Source: Dyella sp. GSA-30
GTDB lineage: Bacteria > Pseudomonadota > Gammaproteobacteria > Xanthomonadales > Rhodanobacteraceae
NCBI RefSeq assembly: GCF_027924605.1
Contig: NZ_AP027042.1
Coordinates: 345,524-409,523, forward strand
Direction of reading: 5' to 3'
Length of the DNA: 64,000 nt
Positions 38,601 through 46,277 of this stretch are shown piece after piece (position 1 is the stretch's first letter; each line of letters starts with the position of its first letter). A model generated the notes under the pieces. That model worked only from the letters and a program-made list of their open reading frames with translations. It had not been told where the DNA came from and ran no database searches. The translations under genes and the position numbers were made by a program.

Positions 38601-39569
38601 ATAGCCTTGGCCGAATTATGCGATGACTCCGCGTTGCCGGTTGTCGTATATCAGGATAGCAGCCGGTTGACGCCCGTATTGGCCGAGAGTGCCCTTCCTC
38701 AAGGAGCCGGCGTATCCGAATCCAGAAACTCGACATGGTTGCTGATTGGCGGCGCCCGAGGCATTACCGGCCTGATGGCAAAACGCTTGGCGGCTGGCGT
38801 CTGCCGTATTGTGTTGGTTGGCAGAACTGACGACTGCGCCATCGAAGAAGACGAAAGCCTCATCAACTTCTCAAGCATCAACGCGCTACGCGGCGCAATT
38901 CTTGCGCACAAAATGGCCAACAATCCGCCAGAAGCTACCCGCATGGCCAAGGACATTCTAGCGCGTAGGGAGGTGCGTCAAACCATCGATGCTATCGAAG
39001 CTCTTGGCTGTCGTGTGAGTTACCACAAGCTGGATATCACTGAAGATGCCGGTATTGATACGTTGCTGGCTGATGTAGAACGCTTGCACGGCCCCATTCA
39101 TGGAATCGTTCATGCTGCCGGTATCATCGAAGACCGCCTCATCGCCGACAAGGACAACGACTCCTTCAAACGCGTGTGGTCTGCCAAGATGGACGGTGCC
39201 AGGAAGCTGATACGCGCCTGCGAGAGACTGAAGCAAACACCCGATGTTCTGGTCATGTTCGGCAGCATTGCAGCCATGTTCGGCAATCGCGGCCAAAGCG
39301 ACTACGCCGCGGCCAACAGCGCATTGGATGCTCTGACAAGGGAGTGCAGTCCACGTGTTGCCGCTCGCGTAATAACCATGCATTGGGGGCCCTGGGCCCC
39401 GCTCGGAGAGGGGCAAGGAGGCATGGTTTCTCCGGAACTGGCGAAACAATTTGCCGCGCAGGACATTGCGATGATCCAACCCGACGCCGGAGTGGATGCG
39501 TTCTTCGCAGAGATCAACATCTCTACAGAATGCAGATACTCGGTCGTCTATAGCGCAGGTAGCTGGTGA
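32622..39569 (+). CDS. Iterative PUFA-synthase-like megasynthase NMO-NMO-KS-AT-ACP-ACP-KR
   Basis: A 2315-residue multidomain synthase. Residues about 1-230 are a first FMN-barrel-like (nitronate monooxygenase/PfaD-type) region with ACGGIGLRTAAAALVAG. Residues about 280-560 are a second one with IPVLQGPMTRVSD and EGAECGGHIGPR. KS about 647-1087 has Cys836 (DAACASS), His971 (AHGTGT) and His1011 (GHTKCAAG). AT about 1190-1520 has GQGSQ and Ser1287 in GHSYGE. Two ACPs follow with LSIDSIKRAEI at Ser1690 and Ser1789, close to the PUFA-synthase carrier motif. KR about 2038-2315 begins GGARGITG and has QSDYAAANSAL. No DH is present; the next gene supplies it. Length, order and motifs support a working enzyme. 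Confidence 0.9.
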   Translation: MSTENRFQGRSDIVIGLTPLEQPDTNLTLAICRTGAIGVLDLGTDPAVAEKALIELRDNATSAFGIRIGRNFPPAAYDSLLDTLPPDTLVLLSADADTGVNIARSRNLAFACEVRGLQEALNAQGSGAIALIARGDESGGCSSQLSTFILLQTLVSNADIHLPIWACGGIGLRTAAAALVAGAAGVVLDIQLALLEESHVPLTTRHLLDRIDGAETTREGEYRLIRPKRSTSGTSLIAGQDAYLARIFARRFGNVPRTFAAFRNIRRQLQLAEPGRPSGLCETLGTRIPVLQGPMTRVSDQAAFASSVAAAGALPFVALALLDGPASLELLRQCQQQLGDQPWGVGILGFADEAIRQAQLDAIVQIRPSHAIIAGGRPAQALALEALGITTFVHVPSPGLLTQFLDAGVRRFIFEGAECGGHIGPRNSFPLWESQLDIVESQLAQEQGKISAPIELVFAGGIHDAASASAVMAMTAGMANQLIRTGILMGTAYLFTEEAVRHGAIGQLFQQQLLLATGTRLLETAPGHATRCLSTPFVDEFQRCKNTWLKEGKNERDIWSALEQLNLGRLRLASKGLRREGGSLKQADDAAQLSDGMFMAGDISLLRSKTSTLHQLHEEVTRRATEWFSQNIERMREPAVEHASAPEPYRVAIVGIACAFAGSENVGAFWQRIIDASPSFTDIPSSRWNADRYHGNHAISSDRVASRRGAFIDPVEFDALSYGIPPASMATIEPIQLLSLEMAQRALAHAGYGKGGFDRSRTAVIFGAEAGSELRDALTLRAVLPTYIDSVPDLLQEQLPRFTEDTFPGMLSNVIAGRIASRLDLGGGNFTVDAACASSLAALDMACKELRLGHSDMVLCGGADLHNGISDYMMFNSAGALSPSGRSLPFDAHSDGIVLGEGIACLVLKRVEDAQRDGDRIYSVIEAIGSASDGRGKGLTAPRPEGQQAALRRAYAQAQRSPAEVGLVEAHGTGTAVGDRTELSSLSRVLDDASAAPGHCVLGSVKSLIGHTKCAAGLAGIIKASLALHTGIRPPTTHITTPSAAWPSEGALRLQTVAQPWLTGGKQRVAGVSAFGFGGTNFHTVLSNDAVMDVDPSLAHRPCELILIRGASRNTANSVIDRLLEMFATQAPLPALHQVTSDVFAQSDQSQPAHFAFVARDIQHFTSLLRSAREGLPIAGELYIRNENEAAPEKLAFLFPGQGSQRPNMLRELPTFIPGLRRYLASEPDIADAWFTGHPFDDDARARQINRLKDTRVAQPALGIASMMAARALEGLGVTPDMAAGHSYGELVAFWSAGAIDEHTLLTLSKQRAQCIHDAIESDPGAMAAVAASPAIILPLLAVSEATSDIVCANHNAPDQTVISGPTTAISAACALLKAQGVGVRPLAVACAFHSPIVASASAPFRDLLAKVAFSPLRHQVWSNRLATPHAMDASTAGQELAAQIAHPVRFVDQILAMHDAGARTFIEVGPGNVLCGLTRAILGGRKYRALSIDPHGDGTLAGLLQTVAALAVAGVAINESWLLQGRTCSRTPERAGCDAKWLVDGHFVRTADGMPLAGGLKPTAPIPSLCSPASPRTQELSTDVALIEQFIQSTSDAIASQRDVLLQHLGSRPEAPRSATIDQPIEAASAGLAHAKNTPENALAKPVRADTSTDSIAEMITRIIAERTGYPTDVLTNDLDLESDLSIDSIKRAEIVGHVLQSLKGRGMAQANDVHVADALAQARTISAMCEIIAIGDDANTISIEEPVDISQADVLETVIQAICERTGYPSHAVTADLDIESDLSIDSIKRAEIAGHLAQAFSITTDTARVDALTAARTPSAMASVLQQGATPQHTATDKTGASTLEGIAPTRLIERLEAIPALASDGRLHWRNMYVVSSPTTLLEAIARRTNDATVCLVPNPLATVTAAHTADWIIDTGSLAPSEFPAQYDTWKGYLAAEPRRLIAICRSDDAVLCASLRGFFRCAAREYPSTTIRLVELDAQASDDYAASIALAELCDDSALPVVVYQDSSRLTPVLAESALPQGAGVSESRNSTWLLIGGARGITGLMAKRLAAGVCRIVLVGRTDDCAIEEDESLINFSSINALRGAILAHKMANNPPEATRMAKDILARREVRQTIDAIEALGCRVSYHKLDITEDAGIDTLLADVERLHGPIHGIVHAAGIIEDRLIADKDNDSFKRVWSAKMDGARKLIRACERLKQTPDVLVMFGSIAAMFGNRGQSDYAAANSALDALTRECSPRVAARVITMHWGPWAPLGEGQGGMVSPELAKQFAAQDIAMIQPDAGVDAFFAEINISTECRYSVVYSAGSW

Positions 39570-42500
39570 TGCAAGCCCGGCCTCACGATCGTGACGTCGC
39601 CATTACGGGGATGGCGGCGCTATTTCCCGGTGCAAGCGATCTCTCCGAATTCTGGAGCAACATCGTCAACGGCGTCGACTCAACCGGCCCGGTTCCACCC
39701 GGGCGCTGGCTGCGTGGCGCCACAGATCTGGATGACACGCTGCTTGAGCTACCTCGATGCAGGCGGGGAGGCTTTATCTCCCCCATTCATATCGACCCGA
39801 TCGTCTATGGGATAGCACCCAATGATCTCGACTATATCGAGCCCGACCAACTTATCGCCCTAAAATTGGCCGCTGACGCATTGATGGATGCCGGGCTCCC
39901 CCAGCAACGAACAGGCTCAGACCGTATCGGCGTCATTCTTGGGCGTGGCGGCTATCTTGCTCCCGGAGCAACTCGTTACGAACAAAAAGTCAAAAGTTCC
40001 CAACAGATAGTGCACGCTCTGCGAACATTTGCACCGGGTCTACCAGACTCAACTCTTATGCAGATGCGTGAAACCTTTCTCAGTGAGCTTGGGCATAGCG
40101 CCAGCGGATCCGTGATTGGCCTGGTTCCCAACCTGGCGGCCTCGCGCATCGCAAACCGCCTCAATCTGCACGGCCCCGCATATACGGTAGATGCGGCTTG
40201 CGCATCATCTCTGGTCGCTATCGACCAGGCAATCCGGCTTCTGCGAGAAAACACCTGCGATGTCGTCATCGCTGGCGGCATCCATCATTGTCATGATCTT
40301 TCCTTCTGGAAAATATTTGAAACGCTGGGCGCCCTGTCTTCCGCTCAAAGTATTCGGCCCTTTGATGCTCAAGCGGACGGCTTGCTCATTGGCGAGGGAA
40401 CGGGCGTCATCGTACTGAGGCGCGCCATCGACGCCGCCAAGGAAGGCGACCGGATCTATGCAGTCATAAAAGGGAGCGCCGTATCCAGCGATGGCCGGGG
40501 TGCCAGCCTCATGAGCCCGCAACCCCAGGGCCAAATACGAGCCCTACGATCAGCCTGGTCCGATGCAGGCTGGGACCCACTCAACGAAGACAGTGTGGAC
40601 CTTATCGAAGCTCACGGTACCGCCACACCATCTGGCGATGAGGCAGAACTGAGAACTCTGGCCGCGATCTTCGGACCTGCAGCAAACTCGCATGCGGTCC
40701 TGGGTTCGATCAAGTCCATGATCGGCCATGCCATGCCCGCAGCGGGTGTCGCCGCCGTCATCAAAACGGCACTTGCACTGTACTACGGAGTGTTCCCTCC
40801 CAGCCTTCACTGCCGGAAGCCAAATAAGCTGCTTTCGGAAACGCGATTCAAGGTGATCGAACAACAAATGCCCTGGATCGTGCACGGTAACCGGCAACAT
40901 CGGCGGGCAGGTGTGAATGCATTTGGTTTTGGTGGAATAAACGCTCACCTGGTCATGCAATCGTGGGAATCCATTTGCACCGACACGCCTTTGGCACACC
41001 AACCCACCAGGGCCGCACCATCCAGGGTAACGATCTTTCAGGCCGCCACCAGGGAAAAACTTGAAGCAGCCCTGCAACAAGCATTGCACGGCGACATTCC
41101 ACCGCCCGCTCCCCAAGGCAATGCCAGAGTTGCCATACTCGATCCTACGACCGAGCGCATTCGCGATGCTCTGGACGCCGTCATCCAGGGACGAACATGC
41201 CGTGGGCAGCAGAATGTCTGGCACTCGCCTGTGTCGCTGGCAGACGGGAACGGGCGACTCAAGACAGCATTCATTTTTCCTGGCCTGGATACTCATCTGC
41301 CAGTGAGCCCTGATGAAGTCGCTGCGTACTTCCGCTTGAATGCACCCGACATGACCGGTGTCGAGGCCAGCGATGTCTTGGCCCATGCACGCGTTGTCCT
41401 GGATACAGGTTTGCTCTTCAATGCCGCACTTCAGCGGCTGGATGTGCGCGCCGATGCAGTGGCGGGACACAGCATCGGAGAGCTCACCGCATTCACCGCC
41501 AGTGGCGGCCTATCAGACATAGAGGTGACACGGCGACTCTACTGCACTCGCAGCTTTACATTCCCATCGCTTGCCTATGTCGCGGTCAGCATGAGCATCG
41601 ACGCGGTCAGGACCATGCTTGAGAGCGGTTCATGGGGAAATCTAGTCATATCCCACGAAAACGCCTCCAAGCAAACAACCGTATGCGGAACACGTGACGT
41701 CGCCGAGCTTTTTATCCGGGAGGTAAAAAAGCTTGGATATTTTGCGCAGATTCTTCCTTTTGTCTCGGGCCTGCACACTCCCATGTTCGAGTCACATGCC
41801 ACAGCGTTTCTTGAAGGAATCGACAATTCGCAGATCAGAAAGACGCGATGCCCCATCTGGTCGGCAACAACAACAGCACGCTACCCTGACCGGCCCAAGG
41901 ACATCATCGCTCTGATGCGGCAGCATCTTGTAGAGCCGGTGAGATTCTCCACCATGATTCGCGCCATGCACGAGGACGGATTCAGGGCTTTCGTGCAGGT
42001 TGGCATGGGGCAGCTTGCCGCACTCGTTGATGACACGCTTCGCGGCCTTCCACATATGACGACGTCTGCGGCAAGCCGTCGATACGGCGGCTTGGAACAA
42101 TTGCAGCGTTTGCTTCTGGATATGTGGTCAAACGGGGCGCAGGTGAATCCGCTGGCATTCAACGTGCCTGATGCAGCGACACCGTCGTCGCTTCCTCTCG
42201 ATCTCGATTCGGGTCTGATAAGCATCCATTCAAAGCCGGATTCTGCGGTGTATTCCGCCTTGAGCTCCGCCCAGGGTAATGGGATATCTCCCTTGACGCT
42301 CACAGCACCGGCGAAGGCGTTTGCGCAGATGCTCGATCGTGCAAAAGATGACCTGGCACAAGTAATAAGGGCGAATGAGCGATCCAACACTCGTAAGGCC
42401 GCTCCTCCTACGAGCATCCACGTTTCCATGGATGCCTTGCCCTTCCTGCGTGATCACTCTCTGGTAAAGCAAAGCGATGCCTGCTCTGAAGACGCAGAGC

Positions 42501-43948
42501 GATGGCCGGTCGTGCCTGGCACCTTGCTTATCGAATGGATGTGGCAGCACGCGGCAGTTATGCGAAATACCGAAAAAGTCATCGCTATCGAGGATATCCA
42601 GTTCAATCGATGGATGGAGGCCATTCCGTCCAAAGATATTCCTGTCGACGTCCAACACACATCGGCTGGCAAGGTCGCCGTCAAGCTCGGCGACTACTGC
42701 CAGGCTGTCTTCGTATTCGGCCATTCCTATATCGAGGCGCCGCAGTCACCCAGGCTTGCACAATGCGATCCCTGTGAGATGCCGGCAGCCGCGATATACG
42801 AAGATCGCTGGATGTTTCACGGCCCTTCCTTCAGAGGTATAGATCAGCTGGTTCACTGTGGCAATGACCATATCCTCGGAAGAATCCGGGTGCTCCCATT
42901 GCCCGGCGCGACGCTTGACAACATGGGCCAACTGCTTGGCTACCTCATCATGCTTCGCCTTGAAGATCGATCGTTGGCATTCCCTCACCGCATCGCGAAG
43001 ATTGAGATACATAGTGATGCGCCATCTATCGGGTCGTTCGTCGACTGTCTGGTGCACTCGCTCACAGCCGACAAGTCGTCGGTGTATGCGGATATTCATG
43101 CAAGCGTCGGCACCGCACCATGGCTCACCATAAAGCGATGGACGGATCACCGCTTCAGTCTTGATTCGAAGCTCCGATCAAGCACCTATTTTCCTGAGCT
43201 TTATCCTGTTGCCACCATAAACGACGACGGCTGGTCCTGGCTGTCGGAGCACGGGTCGGATGCATCCAGTCGTGAAGTCCTGTCGCATTATCAGCTCGCA
43301 AAATCAGAGCGCGAGTACTACACGACACTGAAGACTCACCGTCAAAGACAATGGCTACTCGGCCGCATCGCAGCAAAGGATGCAGTCCGCGACCTGCTGT
43401 GGAAAGGCGGCGAACGCGATATCTATCCCGCGGAAATCATCATCAAGAATGATAGCGAAGGCGCGCCATTCCCCAAAGGCCAACATGGGCGGGTACTTCC
43501 GCCTCTACACCTCTCCATAGCCCATGTCGAAGGCCTTGCCGTCGCCCTATGCCGTACCCGGGAGTTCGCGCCTGGCGGTGTCGGTATCGATGTCGAGAAA
43601 CTCAGGCCGGTCGATCAGGGGCTTGTAGCGTCAAGCCTGACCCCAACGGAGGCCGACATGATACGGCAATTGGCGAAGACCCCGGCTGATGCCGACCTTA
43701 TGTTCTGGCGATTCTGGACGGCCAAGGAGGCCGTATCGAAGCTCGATGGACTTGGGCTTCGCTACCAATCTGGAGAGATCGTTGTGACGTCTTTCGACGA
43801 GACGATGCTTCAGCTATCACGCCGCAGGTCCCAAGGAATAGAGACTCGGCATTCCGTTGCACACCGTCTGCTTAGGTCAGATGAATCCAGCGATGCAGCG
43901 TTTGTCGTTTCCTGGACGATCGATACCGAAAATCTCCGAACTTCATAA
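39569..43948 (+). CDS. Iterative megasynthase KS-AT-DH with fused phosphopantetheinyl transferase
   Basis: A 1459-residue partner. KS about 8-465 is complete: Cys211 (DAACASS), His349 (EAHGTAT) and His387 (GHAMPAAG). AT about 560-850 has Ser635 in GHSIGEL, but the usual FHSP-type motif reads SGLHTP. DH about 945-1225 has His963 (RDHSL) with VVPGTLLIEWM, and a second hotdog half with WMFHGPSFRGI. PPTase about 1240-1459 has GVGIDVEKL and FWRFWTAKEAVSKLDG. The ATG at 39569 shares its A with the upstream TGA; a GTG at 39566 is possible. The PPTase can prime the carrier proteins of this cluster. Confidence 0.9.
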   Translation: MQARPHDRDVAITGMAALFPGASDLSEFWSNIVNGVDSTGPVPPGRWLRGATDLDDTLLELPRCRRGGFISPIHIDPIVYGIAPNDLDYIEPDQLIALKLAADALMDAGLPQQRTGSDRIGVILGRGGYLAPGATRYEQKVKSSQQIVHALRTFAPGLPDSTLMQMRETFLSELGHSASGSVIGLVPNLAASRIANRLNLHGPAYTVDAACASSLVAIDQAIRLLRENTCDVVIAGGIHHCHDLSFWKIFETLGALSSAQSIRPFDAQADGLLIGEGTGVIVLRRAIDAAKEGDRIYAVIKGSAVSSDGRGASLMSPQPQGQIRALRSAWSDAGWDPLNEDSVDLIEAHGTATPSGDEAELRTLAAIFGPAANSHAVLGSIKSMIGHAMPAAGVAAVIKTALALYYGVFPPSLHCRKPNKLLSETRFKVIEQQMPWIVHGNRQHRRAGVNAFGFGGINAHLVMQSWESICTDTPLAHQPTRAAPSRVTIFQAATREKLEAALQQALHGDIPPPAPQGNARVAILDPTTERIRDALDAVIQGRTCRGQQNVWHSPVSLADGNGRLKTAFIFPGLDTHLPVSPDEVAAYFRLNAPDMTGVEASDVLAHARVVLDTGLLFNAALQRLDVRADAVAGHSIGELTAFTASGGLSDIEVTRRLYCTRSFTFPSLAYVAVSMSIDAVRTMLESGSWGNLVISHENASKQTTVCGTRDVAELFIREVKKLGYFAQILPFVSGLHTPMFESHATAFLEGIDNSQIRKTRCPIWSATTTARYPDRPKDIIALMRQHLVEPVRFSTMIRAMHEDGFRAFVQVGMGQLAALVDDTLRGLPHMTTSAASRRYGGLEQLQRLLLDMWSNGAQVNPLAFNVPDAATPSSLPLDLDSGLISIHSKPDSAVYSALSSAQGNGISPLTLTAPAKAFAQMLDRAKDDLAQVIRANERSNTRKAAPPTSIHVSMDALPFLRDHSLVKQSDACSEDAERWPVVPGTLLIEWMWQHAAVMRNTEKVIAIEDIQFNRWMEAIPSKDIPVDVQHTSAGKVAVKLGDYCQAVFVFGHSYIEAPQSPRLAQCDPCEMPAAAIYEDRWMFHGPSFRGIDQLVHCGNDHILGRIRVLPLPGATLDNMGQLLGYLIMLRLEDRSLAFPHRIAKIEIHSDAPSIGSFVDCLVHSLTADKSSVYADIHASVGTAPWLTIKRWTDHRFSLDSKLRSSTYFPELYPVATINDDGWSWLSEHGSDASSREVLSHYQLAKSEREYYTTLKTHRQRQWLLGRIAAKDAVRDLLWKGGERDIYPAEIIIKNDSEGAPFPKGQHGRVLPPLHLSIAHVEGLAVALCRTREFAPGGVGIDVEKLRPVDQGLVASSLTPTEADMIRQLAKTPADADLMFWRFWTAKEAVSKLDGLGLRYQSGEIVVTSFDETMLQLSRRRSQGIETRHSVAHRLLRSDESSDAAFVVSWTIDTENLRTS

Positions 43949-43972
43949 CGCACATCAAGGAGGATGAATCGC

Positions 43973-44281
43973 ATGACAAAGACGTTCCAGCTTACCGCGA
44001 ACGAGGAAGCGGTCTTCGCAGAGGTAGTAGACATATTGACGATGGTAACTTCCGACTACTGCGTGGACATTCCGCTTTTACCTGAAACAACCATTCAATC
44101 CGACCTGGATCTTGAGAGTTTCGATATCGTTCGCTTCGGCCTGGCCTTGAGCGATCGCTATGGCGAGAGCGTCAATATGGCGACTTATCTCTCGGAGACG
44201 GAGTTCGAACTTCTCCCAAAACTCACTCTTGGTGACATTACGCAGTACGTGGTACGGCAGATCCATTCGAAGGAAAGCTGA
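43973..44281 (+). CDS. Discrete acyl carrier protein, divergent type
   Basis: A 102-residue acidic helical protein. Ser49 in DLDLESFDIVRFGLAL replaces the usual DSL carrier site, and the spacing to a C-terminal LPKLTLGDITQYVV helix fits an ACP. AAGGAGG lies 9 bases before the ATG at 43973. An ATG at 43964 sits directly on that ribosome site and is unlikely. It follows the megasynthases and precedes the hydrolase by 2 bases. Confidence 0.75.
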   Translation: MTKTFQLTANEEAVFAEVVDILTMVTSDYCVDIPLLPETTIQSDLDLESFDIVRFGLALSDRYGESVNMATYLSETEFELLPKLTLGDITQYVVRQIHSKES

Positions 44282-44283
44282 CC

Positions 44284-45093
44284 ATGCGAACTACCATCAA
44301 TGGCTTAGGTATTAATGTTCTCGTATGTGATGCGGCTGGCGAGCGCGAAAAGGTCGCGAGCCATGCTCCTGTGGCCTTGGTGCTGCACGGCGGTTTGTCC
44401 GACAACCTGAGCTCCTACTATACGACCATAGCCTCGACGCTTATCGAGCTCGGCATGAATGTCGTTCTTTACGATCGCGCTGGGTATGGCCGCAGTGAAT
44501 ATCGCCCTGGCTGCTACAACCTCGAACGTATTTTTCTCGACATCGACGCCATTCTTGATGCTGTAGGCGTCGATAGAAAGGTACATGTCATAGGAAGCTC
44601 ATATGGCGCTGGGCTGGCCGCGAGCTACGTTGCTCTTCGGCCAGAGAGGTCTGCTAGCCTGGCCCTCCTCGAAGGACAACCGATGACACCGGGATCGAGG
44701 GAAAGCTTCGCCAACTTTCTGCGCAATATGAGGCAGAACATTGACAAGGTCGTCGCTCACTACGAAGAGAACTCGGATCTTTCCAATAAGGTCATCGCTC
44801 GGATGCGTAGCATGCTCATGGATCGAACATACCTTGCCGATATTGAAGCAAGCGAATTACCGACACTGGGCCAGCTGCACGCCATTTCCGTGCCGACTCT
44901 GGGTATCTATGGCGCAGAAAGCACGCATGGTGCCTACGAAGGCACCATGGAATCGATCGGTCACCTACAGAATCTTCGGGTGGAAGTCATACCTCACGCC
45001 TCGCATTTCCTGTTGTATGAGGCATTACCCGCGCTGAAATCTCATCTTCGTGATTTTTATAAGGAGCCGAATGTTCTGGACTACGCGTCATGA
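44284..45093 (+). CDS. Alpha/beta hydrolase, probable product-releasing thioesterase/hydrolase
   Basis: A 269-residue alpha/beta fold enzyme. VLHGGLSDN is the oxyanion-hole loop, Ser106 in IGSSYGAG is the nucleophile, and His241 in PHASHFLLYE is the catalytic base. A Glu in IYGAESTHG is placed where the acid is expected. It could release chains from a carrier protein or cleave an ester. Its end overlaps the GT1 gene by four bases. Confidence 0.82.
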   Translation: MRTTINGLGINVLVCDAAGEREKVASHAPVALVLHGGLSDNLSSYYTTIASTLIELGMNVVLYDRAGYGRSEYRPGCYNLERIFLDIDAILDAVGVDRKVHVIGSSYGAGLAASYVALRPERSASLALLEGQPMTPGSRESFANFLRNMRQNIDKVVAHYEENSDLSNKVIARMRSMLMDRTYLADIEASELPTLGQLHAISVPTLGIYGAESTHGAYEGTMESIGHLQNLRVEVIPHASHFLLYEALPALKSHLRDFYKEPNVLDYAS

Positions 45094-46277
45094 ACAAGCT
45101 GCTTTTTGTAGGCCCTCCCTTCGTCGGCCATCTCAGCCCGGCGCTCAGTCTGGCCATGGAACTGGCGGCCCGCGGCCATGAAATTAGATGGGTCGGCGAC
45201 GAGAAACTGCTGAAAAAGCTAGGTTCGAAGTCGATGACTGTGTATGGATGCACGCTCGATTGGGTTGTCGACCGAGCGAATGAGCGCCTGGGTGAATTGC
45301 GTGGATCGGATGCGATCCTCTCGCTTTGGAAAACGTACCTGAGCATGGCCCAAGCCATGTATCCGCTTACCGTCGAAGCACTCGATGCCTTTCGGCCGGA
45401 CCTCGTGCTTTCTGATCAGCAGACTTTCGCCGGCTCTCTGGCCGCTCGTGAAGCAGGCTATCGCTGGCTCACCCTGGCAACGACATCAGGAGAGATTGAT
45501 CCAGGGCCACAAAGCCAGGCGAGCTTTCATCGATGGTTGATGAATGCGTTGGCGGAATTTGGAGCGGAACTGGGGCTTCGAGATGCCTCGGACCCACGCT
45601 TCTCTCCTTTCGGGACGCTGCTTTTCAGCAGTTGCGCCTTGACCGGGGCCCTGCCCACCCATCCGCAGATTGCGGGTGTCGGCTGTTCCATCAAACATCG
45701 TTCCGAGACAGCAGCATTTCCCTGGGAGAAACTGGATAGGCGGCGCAAGGTGCTGGTCTCACTGGGCACGCTTAACGACCTTGCTGGGAAATCCTTCCTG
45801 GAGGAAGCGTGGCTGGCTTGCCATGAGCGGCGAGAGACTATCCAAACGATATTGCTGGATCCGTCGGACAGCATGGAGCGCGTATCGGATGACGACATAC
45901 TTGTCCTCAGGCGCGTTCCGCAGCTGGCGCTTCTGGAACACCTGGACGCAATCGTATGCCATGGCGGGCAGAACACGATATCGGAAGCGATCAGCCATGG
46001 CGTGCCGCTCGTCGTAGCTCCCATTCGTGATGATCAACCCATGAATGCTGCGCAGGTGGTCGACGCAGGGGTGGGGGTGCGTGTGCGCTTTGGCCGCCCC
46101 AGGGCCGCCGCCATAGGCGCGGCGATCGATCGGGTCCTTGGTGATCCGGCTTATCGTGCCGCCGCATTGGATATCCAGCCATCGATGGCCAACGGAACGG
46201 ACCGGGCTGCAGATGCGGTCGAGCACTTCTTGCGATCAGGTGCCTTGCATAATGGAATGGATTCGCATGACTCGTGA
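45090..46277 (+). CDS. GT1-family glycosyltransferase (CrtX/macrolide-type)
   Basis: A 395-residue GT-B enzyme. MNKLLFVGPPFVGHLSPALSLAM is the N-terminal acceptor half, and the C-terminal donor half has VCHGGQNTISEAISHGVPLV followed by DQPMNAAQV, the signature of UGT/MGT enzymes. It probably adds a sugar to the polyketide or fatty product. It overlaps the hydrolase gene and the following methyltransferase gene, so the operon is tightly coupled. Confidence 0.88.
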   Translation: MNKLLFVGPPFVGHLSPALSLAMELAARGHEIRWVGDEKLLKKLGSKSMTVYGCTLDWVVDRANERLGELRGSDAILSLWKTYLSMAQAMYPLTVEALDAFRPDLVLSDQQTFAGSLAAREAGYRWLTLATTSGEIDPGPQSQASFHRWLMNALAEFGAELGLRDASDPRFSPFGTLLFSSCALTGALPTHPQIAGVGCSIKHRSETAAFPWEKLDRRRKVLVSLGTLNDLAGKSFLEEAWLACHERRETIQTILLDPSDSMERVSDDDILVLRRVPQLALLEHLDAIVCHGGQNTISEAISHGVPLVVAPIRDDQPMNAAQVVDAGVGVRVRFGRPRAAAIGAAIDRVLGDPAYRAAALDIQPSMANGTDRAADAVEHFLRSGALHNGMDSHDS

